DNA of 12,920 nt from Nitrospirota bacterium (GTDB lineage Bacteria > Nitrospirota > Nitrospiria > Nitrospirales > UBA8639). Positions 1 to 7,132 of the stretch are shown here, in pieces. The position numbers were made by a program, and so were the translations under genes. The notes below the pieces were generated by a model that saw nothing but the letters and a program-made list of their open reading frames with translations, was not told the origin of the DNA and did no database searches. Location: positions 1 through 12,920 of the forward strand of contig QIDY01000416.1 of the NCBI GenBank assembly GCA_003228495.1, written 5' to 3'. Every line of letters begins with the position of its first letter. The stretch's first letter is position 1.

Positions 1-97
1 GAATGAAGGGAGTGTCAGTCAAGAGATGGCAGGGCAACCAATATTGTTGAACTTCTTGCTTCCCACGAATGTAATCGCATTTGTATTTGGATATTGA
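1..97 (+). other. possible 3' tail of an upstream gene (unassigned)
   Basis: A reading frame is open from base 2 to a TGA at 95-97, giving 31 codons that enter from outside the window. In a dcw cluster the gene before murC is often murG, but the residues (for example LLNFLLPTNV) do not show a MurG C-terminus that I recognise. The stretch may simply be non-coding. It also overlaps the candidate promoter at 47-75. This is recorded only so that the left edge is not left blank. Confidence 0.15.
47..75 (+). promoter_or_regulatory. candidate sigma70-type promoter upstream of murC
   Basis: TTGAAC at 47-52 matches the -35 consensus in 4 of 6 positions. TGTAAT at 70-75 matches the -10 consensus in 5 of 6, and the spacer is 17 bases. 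Transcription would begin near 82 and leave a leader of about 138 bases before murC. I see no riboswitch I can name in that leader. Such matches also arise by chance, so this is only a candidate for local transcription of the murC-to-ftsZ run. Confidence 0.3.
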
Positions 98-219
98 GAA
101 TACATTGTGTGGGAACCAAGACAAAGTAATCAGTGAACATGCCGTCTTCTGTGCCAAATACGAGCCGGCAGCAAAGGTGCTGGCAACCCCTTTCCGTACC
201 TCTAGGAGTCTAGAAAATT

Positions 220-1632
220 ATGTTTCGGAAAATTCAACACATTCATTTAGTCGGAATCGGTGGCAGCGGTATGAGTGGCATCGCGGAAGTGCTCCTCACG
301 TTAGGCTATAAAGTTACGGGTTCTGATACAGGGTATTCCGACAGCATTCGCCGGTTAGAAGAAATGGGTGGAACTGTGCATATCGGACATCAAGAATCGC
401 ATGTTGAAGGTGCGCAGGTCGTCGTGATGTCATCCGCGATTGCCACTTCCAATCCGGAAATTCGCGCGGCACGGGCAAAAGTGATTCCCGTCATACCTCG
501 TGCGGAGATGTTAGCTGAATTGATGCGTTTGAAGTTCGGCATTGCGATTGCGGGTGCTCACGGTAAAACCACGACGACCTCCATGGTGGCATCAATCCTA
601 GCTCAAGCCGGGCTTGATCCCACGTTCGTGGTCGGAGGGAAAGTCAATGCCATGGGCACGCATGCCCGGTTGGGACGCAGTGATCTTCTCATTGCCGAGG
701 CCGATGAAAGCGATGGGTCGTTTTTACGTTTGTCGCCTTCGGTTGTCGTCGTGACCAATATGGATCGAGAGCATCTAGAGCATTATGGAAGTATGGAGCG
801 GTTGCAGGAAGCGTTTTTGGAATTTATTAACAAAATTCCGTTTTATGGGGCGGCGATTCTTTGCGCGGATGATCCCTGGATCCGTGGCCTCTTGCCTGGT
901 GTGGTGAAACGCTATCAGACCTTTGGCATGAGTGATTTTTCAGGAGTGCTGACACCCGATTTATTTGCGACCGATTTTGAATCTAAAGCGCTGGGCGTAG
1001 ATTTTCGCGCCCATTATCGTGGACAAAAACTTGGTCCGTTTCGCATTCGCATTCCCGGTGTTCACAATGTGTCGAATGCGTTGGCCGCGATCGGCGTGGC
1101 ATTGGAAATGGATGTCCCTGTGGATTTGATCCGATCGGGCCTGGCAGCGTTTTCCGGTGTGGAACGCCGGTTTCAAATTCGAGGCGAAAAAAACGGGATT
1201 GTGGTAGTAGACGACTATGCCCATCACCCCACAGAAATTCGTGCGACGTTAGCGGCGGCCCGAGCTGCCTGGTCACGACGTTTGGTGGTGGTCTTTCAAC
1301 CGCATCGATTTTCCCGAACGAGAGATCTTGCCGATGATTTCGCCAAAGCCTTTGAGCAAGCCGATGTGATCTATGTCTTGGATATTTATGCAGCAGGAGA
1401 AGACCCCATTCCTGGGGTAAGCGGTCGGACGCTTGTGGAAAAAATCAGTGGGTCTGGTCATCCTGCCGTCCATTGGGTCAATGGGGATCCAGAGCTGATT
1501 AACCGATTGCGAGATGAACTACGTGAAGGCGATGTGTTGCTAACACTAGGCGCCGGAGATGTGGGGAAGATTGGACAGGAGCTGTTAGTCACCCTAGGAA
1601 GTGAAAAGGGAGAAGTGAAAAGTAAGGAGTAA
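220..1632 (+). CDS. murC: UDP-N-acetylmuramate--L-alanine ligase MurC
   Basis: This cytoplasmic ligase joins L-alanine to UDP-MurNAc using ATP, the first peptide step of peptidoglycan precursor synthesis. The 470-residue product has the whole Mur ligase layout. The N-terminal Rossmann-type motif GIGGSGMSGIAE is at 12-23 and the ATP P-loop AGAHGKTTTT at 111-120. EADESDGSF at 160-168 and TNMDREHLEHYG at 179-190 mark the central domain, with HNVSNALAA at 282-290. The C-terminal domain carries DDYAHHPTEI (331-340), QPHRFSRT (360-367) and LGAGD (443-447). The length is normal for the family. The ATG start has AGGAG 11 bases upstream. The last residues (about GEVKSKE) and the stop codon lie inside a purine-rich repeat copy and are probably not ancestral. 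It is the first complete gene of the dcw run here, and murB follows after 105 bases. Confidence 0.97.
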   Translation: MFRKIQHIHLVGIGGSGMSGIAEVLLTLGYKVTGSDTGYSDSIRRLEEMGGTVHIGHQESHVEGAQVVVMSSAIATSNPEIRAARAKVIPVIPRAEMLAELMRLKFGIAIAGAHGKTTTTSMVASILAQAGLDPTFVVGGKVNAMGTHARLGRSDLLIAEADESDGSFLRLSPSVVVVTNMDREHLEHYGSMERLQEAFLEFINKIPFYGAAILCADDPWIRGLLPGVVKRYQTFGMSDFSGVLTPDLFATDFESKALGVDFRAHYRGQKLGPFRIRIPGVHNVSNALAAIGVALEMDVPVDLIRSGLAAFSGVERRFQIRGEKNGIVVVDDYAHHPTEIRATLAAARAAWSRRLVVVFQPHRFSRTRDLADDFAKAFEQADVIYVLDIYAAGEDPIPGVSGRTLVEKISGSGHPAVHWVNGDPELINRLRDELREGDVLLTLGAGDVGKIGQELLVTLGSEKGEVKSKE

Positions 1633-1657
1633 GGAGTGGACAGTGAGGAGAGGAATC
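1598..1657 (+). repeat. purine-rich short-word repeat, copy 1 (3' end of murC)
   Basis: This purine-dominated tract contains GAAGTGAAAAGGGAGAAGT at 1598-1616 and GTGAAAAGTAAGGAGT at 1615-1630, then further AAGGAG and GTGAGGAG words. The 16-base word at 1615-1630 recurs with one mismatch at 7862-7877 in the pgeF tail. The words GAAAAGTAAG and GAATCAA recur in the same order after murB (copy 3). The 19-base word at 1598-1616 is exactly inverted at 1710-1728. The copy encodes the last residues of MurC and its stop codon. Similar simple purine-word repeats occur between genes in some environmental bacteria, but whether they form one named family is unknown to me. Confidence 0.7.
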
Positions 1658-1699
1658 AAAGGGAAATGGATGAGGATGAACGATAGGTTTTTTTTCTCT

Positions 1700-1733
1700 C
1701 TTGCTTTTTACTTCTCCCTTTTCACTTCTCACT
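1700..1733 (-). repeat. purine-rich short-word repeat, copy 2 (inverted, before murB)
   Basis: On the - strand this reads GAAGTGAGAAGTGAAAAGGG and onward, the same word family as copy 1. The bases at 1710-1728 are the exact reverse complement of 1598-1616. Over 1598-1626 against 1700-1728 the arms match at 27 of 29 positions. The two arms enclose about 73 bases, so the murC-murB transcript could fold into one long hairpin. The copy ends a few bases before the murB start codon and occupies the place where a ribosome binding site would be expected. Confidence 0.7.
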
Positions 1734-1737
1734 TCTG

Positions 1738-2655
1738 ATGGGAGTACGACGGGCACCCACTGTGTCGATGCTTCGTCGAGCTTTGGCCCAGGTACAAGGA
1801 GACATTCGATGGCAAGAGTCCTTAGTACCGCTCACCTCTCTCCACGTTGGCGGTCCGGCAGATGTCCTGGTAATTCCTGCTGACGTAGAAGATGTGGTTC
1901 GTGTGGTAAGCGGGGCACGAATGGGTCGCATTCCTCTAACGGTGCTGGGTGGAACGAACGTGATCATTCGGGATAAGGGCATTCGCGGTATTGTGATGCA
2001 ATTACAGCAATTCACCACGATTCATCAAGAAGCCAACCAATTGGTTTATGCTCAGGCCGGCGTGAGACTGCCGCGCCTGATGCAATTTGCCCTCAGCCGG
2101 AAACTGTCTGGCATGGAATGGGCCGCGGGGATTCCGGGCACCGTGGGTGGTGGTGTCGTTATGAATGCCGGGACCCGTTTAGGTGAAATGCAAGATGTCT
2201 TACAAGCTGTGGATCTGGTGACGATCCGTGGCATACGAAAACGGGTAGAAGCTTCTACGATCTCATTTACCTATCGCAAGACCACGCTTCCCAGGGGCAT
2301 CGTTGTGGGCGCTTGGGTGCAATTGACGTCCGCCGCTAAAGGAGCCATCGAATCGGTCACGAAACACTATCTGCAGTATCGAAAGGCCACGCAACCCTTG
2401 ACGCTGCCTAATGCCGGATCGGTTTTTAAAAATCCCACCGGAGATTCGGCTGGCCGCTTAATTGAAGCTGCGGGCTTGAAGGGGTGGCGAATCGGCGATG
2501 CCGAAATCTCCACCAAACACGCTAATTTTATCGTGAACAAAGGAGCCGCAACCGCTGAACAGGTTCTCACGTTAGTGCGGAAGGTTCGGGAAACGGTGGC
2601 AAGGAAATTTGGCGTGCGACTCCAATTGGAATGGAAAGTGATTGGGGAAAAGTAA
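1738..2655 (+). CDS. murB: UDP-N-acetylenolpyruvoylglucosamine reductase MurB
   Basis: This FAD- and NADPH-dependent cytoplasmic enzyme reduces UDP-GlcNAc-enolpyruvate to UDP-MurNAc, the substrate of MurC. The 305-residue length fits the shorter (type II) MurB form. The FAD domain shows VGGPADV at 37-43, LGGTNVIIRDKGIRG at 70-84 and GIPGTVGGGVVMNAG at 131-145. FTYRK at 177-181 carries the conserved Tyr-Arg. NAGSVFKNP at 225-233 holds the proton-donating Ser228, and KHANFIVN at 260-267 follows. Glu298 in LEWKVIG matches the conserved C-terminal glutamate. The start is uncertain: the ATG at 1738 lies just after an inverted repeat with no Shine-Dalgarno sequence, and an in-frame ATG at 1768 (residue 11) also lacks one. 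Both keep the whole conserved domain. Confidence 0.96.
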   Translation: MGVRRAPTVSMLRRALAQVQGDIRWQESLVPLTSLHVGGPADVLVIPADVEDVVRVVSGARMGRIPLTVLGGTNVIIRDKGIRGIVMQLQQFTTIHQEANQLVYAQAGVRLPRLMQFALSRKLSGMEWAAGIPGTVGGGVVMNAGTRLGEMQDVLQAVDLVTIRGIRKRVEASTISFTYRKTTLPRGIVVGAWVQLTSAAKGAIESVTKHYLQYRKATQPLTLPNAGSVFKNPTGDSAGRLIEAAGLKGWRIGDAEISTKHANFIVNKGAATAEQVLTLVRKVRETVARKFGVRLQLEWKVIGEK

Positions 2656-2692
2656 GAGGTGAGGACGGAAGAGCACGGAGTGAGAGGGGAAT
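2644..2692 (+). repeat. purine-rich short-word repeat, degenerate copy 3 (3' end of murB)
   Basis: The tract starts in the last codons of murB with GGGGAAAAGTAAGAGGTGAG and ends with AGTGAGAGGGGAATCAA. It parallels copy 1 after murC, which has GAAAAGTAAGGAG and then AGTGAGGAGAGGAATCAA in the same order with small insertions and deletions. The murB stop codon TAA is inside the shared GAAAAGTAAG word. The alignment was made by eye; I treat it as a probable but decayed copy. Confidence 0.45.
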
Positions 2693-2742
2693 CAATAGTG
2701 CATGCATGAGAGTGTGAGCCTCATGTTGAAACACAAGAAATC

Positions 2743-3654
2743 ATGAGTATGAAGTCTATGCGCGTGGGTGTGTTGATGGGAGGATCATCTGCCGAGCGAG
2801 AAATTTCCCTGAAGACGGGCCGGTCCATCTGTGAATCGTTGTGTCGCCGTCGACACACCGTGGTTCCTATTGATGTTGATGCCACGTTGCCTCGTCAACT
2901 TCGTGCCAAGAAAATTTCTGTGGCCTTTTTAGCGCTTCATGGGCAGGGCGGAGAAGATGGTACGGTCCAGGGGTTATTGGAAATCATGGGCATTCCCTAC
3001 ACGGGATCAGGGGTGTGTGCAAGTGCGGTCTGTATGGACAAAGGATTAACGCGCGTGGTTCTTCAATCGGCGGGAATTCTTGTTCCGGCTGGAGAAACCT
3101 TGCAAGCTCCCATGATTCCCTTGCGTCCACCAGGTAAATTGGGTTGGCCTGTTGTGGTGAAGCCTTGTACCGAGGGGTCGACTATCGGCGTTTCTATTGT
3201 AAAGAAATCTTCTGAATGGAAGAAAGCGTTGACTAAGGCGTTTCGGTATGGATCACAGGCTGTTGTGGAAAAATATATTCCTGGCCGTGAAGTAGCGGTT
3301 GGTGTTCTGGGGAACACTGTCTTCCCGGCTGTCGAAGTGATTGCCCCTGGCGGGTTTTACAATTTCCGGGCGAAATATGGAAAAGCGGCGACCCGTTATC
3401 TCTGCCCCGCTCCGCTGTCTTCTCGATTGGAACGACTTCTGCAGGAACAGAGTGCCCAGGCCTATCAGGTTTTAGGGTGCCGGGGGGCTGCTCGTGTCGA
3501 TTTTCGGATTCATCCTAATGGACGTCCTTATGTTCTTGAGTTGAATACCATTCCTGGCATGACTGAACGGAGTCTGTTACCTATGGCGGCGGGTCAGCAA
3601 GGTATGACCTACGATGATTTGGTAGAAGCGATGCTACAGGCGGCCTTGGCATAA
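2743..3654 (+). CDS. ddl: D-alanine--D-alanine ligase Ddl
   Basis: This ATP-grasp enzyme makes the D-Ala-D-Ala dipeptide that ends the peptidoglycan stem peptide. The 303-residue product has a typical Ddl length. GGSSAEREIS at 13-22 supplies the catalytic glutamate (Glu18, equivalent to Glu15 of E. coli DdlB). HGQGGEDGTVQG at 66-77 is the family signature. PVVVKPCTEGSTIGV at 136-150 is the ATP-grasp lysine and serine loop (Ser146). AKYGK at 210-214 corresponds to the conserved Lys-Tyr. LELNTIPGMTERSLLP at 265-280 holds the metal-binding Glu and Asn. The start region has no strong Shine-Dalgarno sequence. ATG codons at 2743, 2749 and 2758 are all in frame before the first conserved strand (RVGVLMGG), so the true start could be up to five codons further in. 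It lies between murB and ftsQ, as in many dcw clusters. Confidence 0.97.
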   Translation: MSMKSMRVGVLMGGSSAEREISLKTGRSICESLCRRRHTVVPIDVDATLPRQLRAKKISVAFLALHGQGGEDGTVQGLLEIMGIPYTGSGVCASAVCMDKGLTRVVLQSAGILVPAGETLQAPMIPLRPPGKLGWPVVVKPCTEGSTIGVSIVKKSSEWKKALTKAFRYGSQAVVEKYIPGREVAVGVLGNTVFPAVEVIAPGGFYNFRAKYGKAATRYLCPAPLSSRLERLLQEQSAQAYQVLGCRGAARVDFRIHPNGRPYVLELNTIPGMTERSLLPMAAGQQGMTYDDLVEAMLQAALA

Positions 3655-3701
3655 GGAAGGCGATTTGCCTGAAAAACCATGATGGAAAAGGGAGTGATGT
3701 G

Positions 3702-4523
3702 ATGGGTTTGGGAAATGAGTTTTCCTACAAGCAACCACGGAAGAACCGGCCCGCCAAACGTGGGGAGACTTTGGGTAGGAAAGAAAAAGTACGTAGAAAA
3801 TCGCCTTTTCGACGTGTCGTTGTGGGAAGTTTTCTGGCCTGCCTGATTGTCACGGTCATGATTGGTGGACAATCTGTGGTCCGGTGGGTGAATGAATGGA
3901 CTGAAATTCAGCGACTGACAATCCTAGGGTTGGATCGTCTTTCGCGGGAAGACATTATCATTCAGTTGAACCTCCCGGAGCCATCGAGTTTGTGGTCCAT
4001 CGATCCTGATCGTCTCTCTAGGAAGTTAGAGACGCACCCCTGGATACGTTCCGTCACATTTGATCGGGTGTTTCCTCATTCCCTGGTCGTTCAGGTTGAA
4101 GAACGCCAGCCTGTGGCCGTATTAGAAACATCAGGGAAAGGCTATTTTCTGGATGTGGATGGCTATGTATTGCCAGGGGAGATCACGAAGGCGAGCCAGG
4201 CATTACCGGTACTCGAGGGAATGACTTCAAAATTTTTGGCGCAGCATGAGGATGAAGGTCATCGGCGTGCCAAACAGGGGATACATTTGGCTGAATTATT
4301 GTCCGAACGTTTTTCAGGCCGGCCACGAGTGAATCTGTCTCATGCGTATATGACTATAGTGGATCTTCCTCACATTCGTTTTCAGTTTGGACCGGAGGCG
4401 GAACGGCAGTGGGAGCGATTTTTGGTCCTGTACCCAACCGTCAAAGACACGATTAAACGGCAATCGCAAGAAGTGGATTTGAGATTTATTCAAAAGGTCA
4501 TTCTTCGTCAGAGGACACTCTAA
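3702..4523 (+). CDS. ftsQ: cell division protein FtsQ
   Basis: FtsQ is a bitopic inner-membrane divisome protein that in other bacteria bridges early division proteins with FtsB and FtsL. The product has 273 residues. A strongly basic cytoplasmic tail (about 1-38, rich in Lys and Arg) is followed by one membrane segment at about 39-56 (VVGSFLACLIVTVMIGG). A periplasmic POTRA domain follows at about 66-136, with IQRLTILGLDRLSREDI and HPWIRSVTFDRVFPHSLVV. The FtsQ beta domain opens with GYFLDVDGYVLPG. I chose the ATG at 3702 because GGGAG at 3690-3694 lies 7 bases upstream. A GTG at 3699 directly before it would add one residue. The stop codon is 3 bases before ftsA, which fits one transcript. 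Confidence 0.94.
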   Translation: MGLGNEFSYKQPRKNRPAKRGETLGRKEKVRRKSPFRRVVVGSFLACLIVTVMIGGQSVVRWVNEWTEIQRLTILGLDRLSREDIIIQLNLPEPSSLWSIDPDRLSRKLETHPWIRSVTFDRVFPHSLVVQVEERQPVAVLETSGKGYFLDVDGYVLPGEITKASQALPVLEGMTSKFLAQHEDEGHRRAKQGIHLAELLSERFSGRPRVNLSHAYMTIVDLPHIRFQFGPEAERQWERFLVLYPTVKDTIKRQSQEVDLRFIQKVILRQRTL

Positions 4524-4526
4524 ACC

Positions 4527-5780
4527 ATGACAAAAAACGAACACATTGTGGTGGGGTTGGACATCGGGACAACGAAGATTTGCGCGGTAGTCGGCGAAAT
4601 TTTGTCCGACCATTCCGTCAGCGTGATTGGAATCGGCTCGCATCGTTCGACCGGCTTGCGCAAGGGCATGGTCGTCAATATGGATAGCACAGTGGAATCC
4701 ATCAAGCGAGCGGTGGAAGAAGCCGAATTGATGGCGGCCGTACAAATCAATTCCGTATATACGGGGATTGCCGGTAGCCATATCGGTAGCGAAAGTGCGC
4801 AAGGGGTGGTAGCGCTGAAGAAAAATGAAGTTACCAAGAGTGATATCCGGCGTGCGGTGGATACGGCTCGTGGCTGTGCCGTGCCTCCGCCGGATCGACA
4901 AATTTTGCATGTCCTTCCACGAGAATTCATTGTGGATAATCAAGAGGGTATTCGAGATCCATTGGGAATTGCCGGATCCCGTCTTGAAGTGGATGTGCAT
5001 ATTGTGACGGGCGCCGTGACCTCTGCCAAGAACCTCGTGCGATGTGTCAGCCGTTCAGGATTGGATGTGGTTGATATTGTGTTGCAGCCCTTAGCGTCCA
5101 GTGCTGCCGTGCTCTCTTCGGAAGAGAGAGAATTAGGGGTGGTTATGGTCGATATCGGAGGAGGGACGACCGATGTCGCCATTTGGGTGGAGGGGTGCAT
5201 TCGGCATTCTGCCGTCATTCCCATGGGCGGGAATCATTTGACGTCGGATTTGGCCATTGGTTTACGAACGGCTCCGGAAGATGCGGAGAAAATCAAATTG
5301 CAATATGGGGTGGCCAGCAGTCAGTTATTGAATGACGAGGAAAATATTGAAGTGCCGAGTGTGGGAGGGCGTCCATCGCGAGTGATGCCTCGAAATATTG
5401 TGGCCGAAATTCTCTCGCCTCGTGTGGAAGAAATGTTTGACATGGTTCGTCGTGAAATTCGGCGGGCGGGCTATGACGGAATGCTTGTGGCCGGGGGAGT
5501 CTTGACTGGAGGAACCTCGTTGCTTCCGGGAATGGCTGATGTGGCCGAGCAAGTGCTGAATCTGTCGGTTCGGCTGGGGCGTCCCCTGGGTGTTGGCGGG
5601 TTACGGGATATTGTTCAAAACCCGATGTATTCCACGGCGGTGGGTTTGATCGTGCATTCTATGAGTCAGGAAAGCGAATTCGAAATGGTAGGGCCGGGAG
5701 GTGGCAAATCCAAAAAACCCTCACGATGGATGGGGGGAATGGTCTTCAAGATGAAGAGTTGGGTCATGAACTTTTTTTAA
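4527..5780 (+). CDS. ftsA: cell division protein FtsA
   Basis: FtsA is an actin-like ATPase that ties FtsZ filaments to the cytoplasmic membrane and recruits later division proteins. The 417-residue product has the phosphate 1 motif VVGLDIGTTKICAVVGE at 8-24 and the FtsA-specific 1C region around 82-165. VDIGGGTTDVAIW at 208-220 is the phosphate 2 motif, and MLVAGGVLTGGTSLLPGM at 319-336 the adenosine motif. The tail GKSKKPSRWMGGMVFKMKSW, running to a final NFF, is a basic linker followed by a short amphipathic helix. This is the membrane-targeting sequence expected for FtsA and shows that the protein is complete. GAGGA at 4511-4515 lies 11 bases before the ATG, inside the end of ftsQ. The 112-base gap to ftsZ holds a mini-ORF. 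Confidence 0.97.
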   Translation: MTKNEHIVVGLDIGTTKICAVVGEILSDHSVSVIGIGSHRSTGLRKGMVVNMDSTVESIKRAVEEAELMAAVQINSVYTGIAGSHIGSESAQGVVALKKNEVTKSDIRRAVDTARGCAVPPPDRQILHVLPREFIVDNQEGIRDPLGIAGSRLEVDVHIVTGAVTSAKNLVRCVSRSGLDVVDIVLQPLASSAAVLSSEERELGVVMVDIGGGTTDVAIWVEGCIRHSAVIPMGGNHLTSDLAIGLRTAPEDAEKIKLQYGVASSQLLNDEENIEVPSVGGRPSRVMPRNIVAEILSPRVEEMFDMVRREIRRAGYDGMLVAGGVLTGGTSLLPGMADVAEQVLNLSVRLGRPLGVGGLRDIVQNPMYSTAVGLIVHSMSQESEFEMVGPGGGKSKKPSRWMGGMVFKMKSWVMNFF

Positions 5781-5810
5781 TCCATGGAAGGAAAGGAGAG
5801 GTCGAAATCC

Positions 5811-5909
5811 ATGCCCTCGTCAAAAACGAAGCTGAAATATCAACCGAGTGTAACCACATTCTGCCAGAATCATGGTGGAAAGGAGGCGACCTATGTTTTC
5901 AATGTCTGA
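5811..5909 (+). CDS. candidate 32-residue mini-ORF overlapping the ftsZ start
   Basis: An ATG at 5811 follows a purine-rich AAAGGAGAGG at 5792-5801 (GGAG ends 12 bases before the ATG). The frame stays open for 32 codons to a TGA at 5907-5909. It covers the ftsZ ribosome binding site and ends 17 bases inside ftsZ in another frame. The predicted peptide begins MPSSKTKLKYQPSV and ends ATYVFNV. It has no membrane segment and resembles no family I know. It might be a leader peptide that couples ftsA or upstream translation to ftsZ, or a chance frame in a leader. It is listed because of its binding site and position, not because of any similarity. Confidence 0.25.
   Translation: MPSSKTKLKYQPSVTTFCQNHGGKEATYVFNV
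5879..5886 (+). promoter_or_regulatory. strong ribosome binding site that fixes the ftsZ start
   Basis: AAAGGAGG is a near-perfect anti-16S match located 6 bases before the ATG at 5893. It decides against the in-frame ATG at 5872, which lies upstream of this site and would place it inside the coding sequence as codons for Glu-Arg-Arg. It is one of the best such sites in the window, in keeping with the high FtsZ levels cells need. Confidence 0.85.
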
Positions 5910-7095
5910 TGATGAACCCTCTGGAATCAACATCAAGGTTGTGGGTATTGGCGGTGCAGGCTGTAATGCGGTCAATACGATGATCGAGGCGGGCCTGAGT
6001 CGCGTGGAATTTGTCGTGGCCAATACGGATTTGCAGGCACTTGGACGTTCGATGGCATCCTACAAAATTCAATTGGGCCCTGAACGCGCGCGAGGTTTAG
6101 GAGCCGGAGCACGGCCCGAGGTCGGCAAGGAGTCGGCAATCGAAAGTGAGACCCAGATTCGGGATGCGTTGGAAGGGGCGGATATGGTGTTTGTGACGGC
6201 CGGCATGGGGGGAGGAACCGGGACCGGTGGAGCCCCGGTTGCAGCAAAGATTGCTCGAGAGCTGGGGATTCTCACCGTAGGGGTGGTTACGAAGCCGTTT
6301 CAATATGAAGGGAACCGGCGTGCCAGTTTCGCAGAAGATGGAATTCGTGAATTAAAAAAGCATGTGGACTCCTTGCTGATCATCCCTAATCAAAAACTGC
6401 TCGGGTTGGTGGATAAAAATACTCCACTTTTAGAAGCTTTTAAGATTGCCGATGATGTCTTGCGCCAAGCGATTCAAGGTATTTCTGATGTGATTACCAC
6501 CCCGGGCCTAGTGAATGTGGACTTTGCCGACGTTCGAACGATAATGGGCTATTCCGGGCGGGCGGTGATGGGCATGGGCATGGGGCACGGACCCACTCGA
6601 GCCGAAGAAGCGGCCAAACAGGCTATTGCCAGTCCGTTGTTGGAAGATGGCAGCGTGGCAGGAGCCCGAGGCCTGTTACTGAATATTACCGGTGGTCCGA
6701 GTATGACGTTGCATGAAGTGGATGCGGCGTCTAATATTGCGAGGGAAGCGGCCGATCCACAGGCCAATATCATTGTGGGCCAAGTCATTAACCCTGATAT
6801 GGGGGAAGAATTGACTGTGACCGTGATTGCCACGGGGTTCGAACAGGGAGAATCGGTATTGCGGTTCCCGAGTGCTCATCAACCGACACTCGTGGTGGAG
6901 CCCGTTAAGGCTCCGGTATTGGTATCGGTGGGGGTGGAGCATGCAGGAGAAAATGGCGCTGATGATCTGGATCGTCCTACGTACATACGTCGGGAAGCCA
7001 CGGCACGGAAGTCCCAAGAAAATGGAAATGGGAACTTGCTGGTGGATGACGATTGGGATGTCCCCACGTTTTTGAGGAAGAAATCTAAAAGCTAA
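5893..7095 (+). CDS. ftsZ: cell division GTPase FtsZ
   Basis: FtsZ is the tubulin-like GTPase that polymerises into the division ring at mid-cell. From the ATG at 5893 the product has 400 residues, a normal length. GIGGAGCNAV at 18-27 and NTD at 44-46 bind nucleotide. The tubulin signature GMGGGTGTGGAP is at 104-115. The T7 synergy loop NVDFADV at 208-214 completes the active site of the neighbouring subunit. GARGLLLNITGG follows at about 257-268. After a variable linker of about 70 residues, the C-terminal peptide DDDWDVPTFLRKK (385-397) is the conserved docking site for FtsA and other partners. This start is chosen for its AAAGGAGG site rather than the upstream ATG at 5872. pgeF follows after 37 bases. 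Confidence 0.98.
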   Translation: MFSMSDDEPSGINIKVVGIGGAGCNAVNTMIEAGLSRVEFVVANTDLQALGRSMASYKIQLGPERARGLGAGARPEVGKESAIESETQIRDALEGADMVFVTAGMGGGTGTGGAPVAAKIARELGILTVGVVTKPFQYEGNRRASFAEDGIRELKKHVDSLLIIPNQKLLGLVDKNTPLLEAFKIADDVLRQAIQGISDVITTPGLVNVDFADVRTIMGYSGRAVMGMGMGHGPTRAEEAAKQAIASPLLEDGSVAGARGLLLNITGGPSMTLHEVDAASNIAREAADPQANIIVGQVINPDMGEELTVTVIATGFEQGESVLRFPSAHQPTLVVEPVKAPVLVSVGVEHAGENGADDLDRPTYIRREATARKSQENGNGNLLVDDDWDVPTFLRKKSKS

Positions 7096-7132
7096 CGTCT
7101 CTGGAAAAATATTGGATTAAAAGGTTGCGCGT

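Noticed and set aside
1..217. - strand frame open from 217 to the left edge
   Set aside because: It is closed by a stop at 218-220, has no ATG, and the translated residues are Cys- and Ser-rich without any recognisable motif; I judged it chance.
81..311. TTG-started frame of 76 codons overlapping the murC start
   Set aside because: It runs into the well-supported murC start in another frame, has no ribosome binding site, and shows no recognisable domain.
1688..1695. Run of eight T as a terminator after murC
   Set aside because: No GC-rich stem stands directly before it; the inverted repeat arms lie on either side rather than upstream, so it is not a standard intrinsic terminator.
1598..1733. 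Repeat region considered as a CRISPR array or insertion sequence
   Set aside because: There are no regular spacers, no transposase and no target duplication; it is a simple purine-word repeat with one inverted copy.
4314..5000. Open frame of 228 codons on the - strand opposite ftsQ/ftsA
   Set aside because: It lies opposite two well-supported genes with full motif sets, its residues fit no family, and such antisense frames are common opposite GC-balanced genes.
5872..5892. Upstream in-frame ATG for ftsZ
   Set aside because: It would place the strong AAAGGAGG site inside the coding sequence and add residues unlike FtsZ N-termini; the ATG at 5893 fits better.
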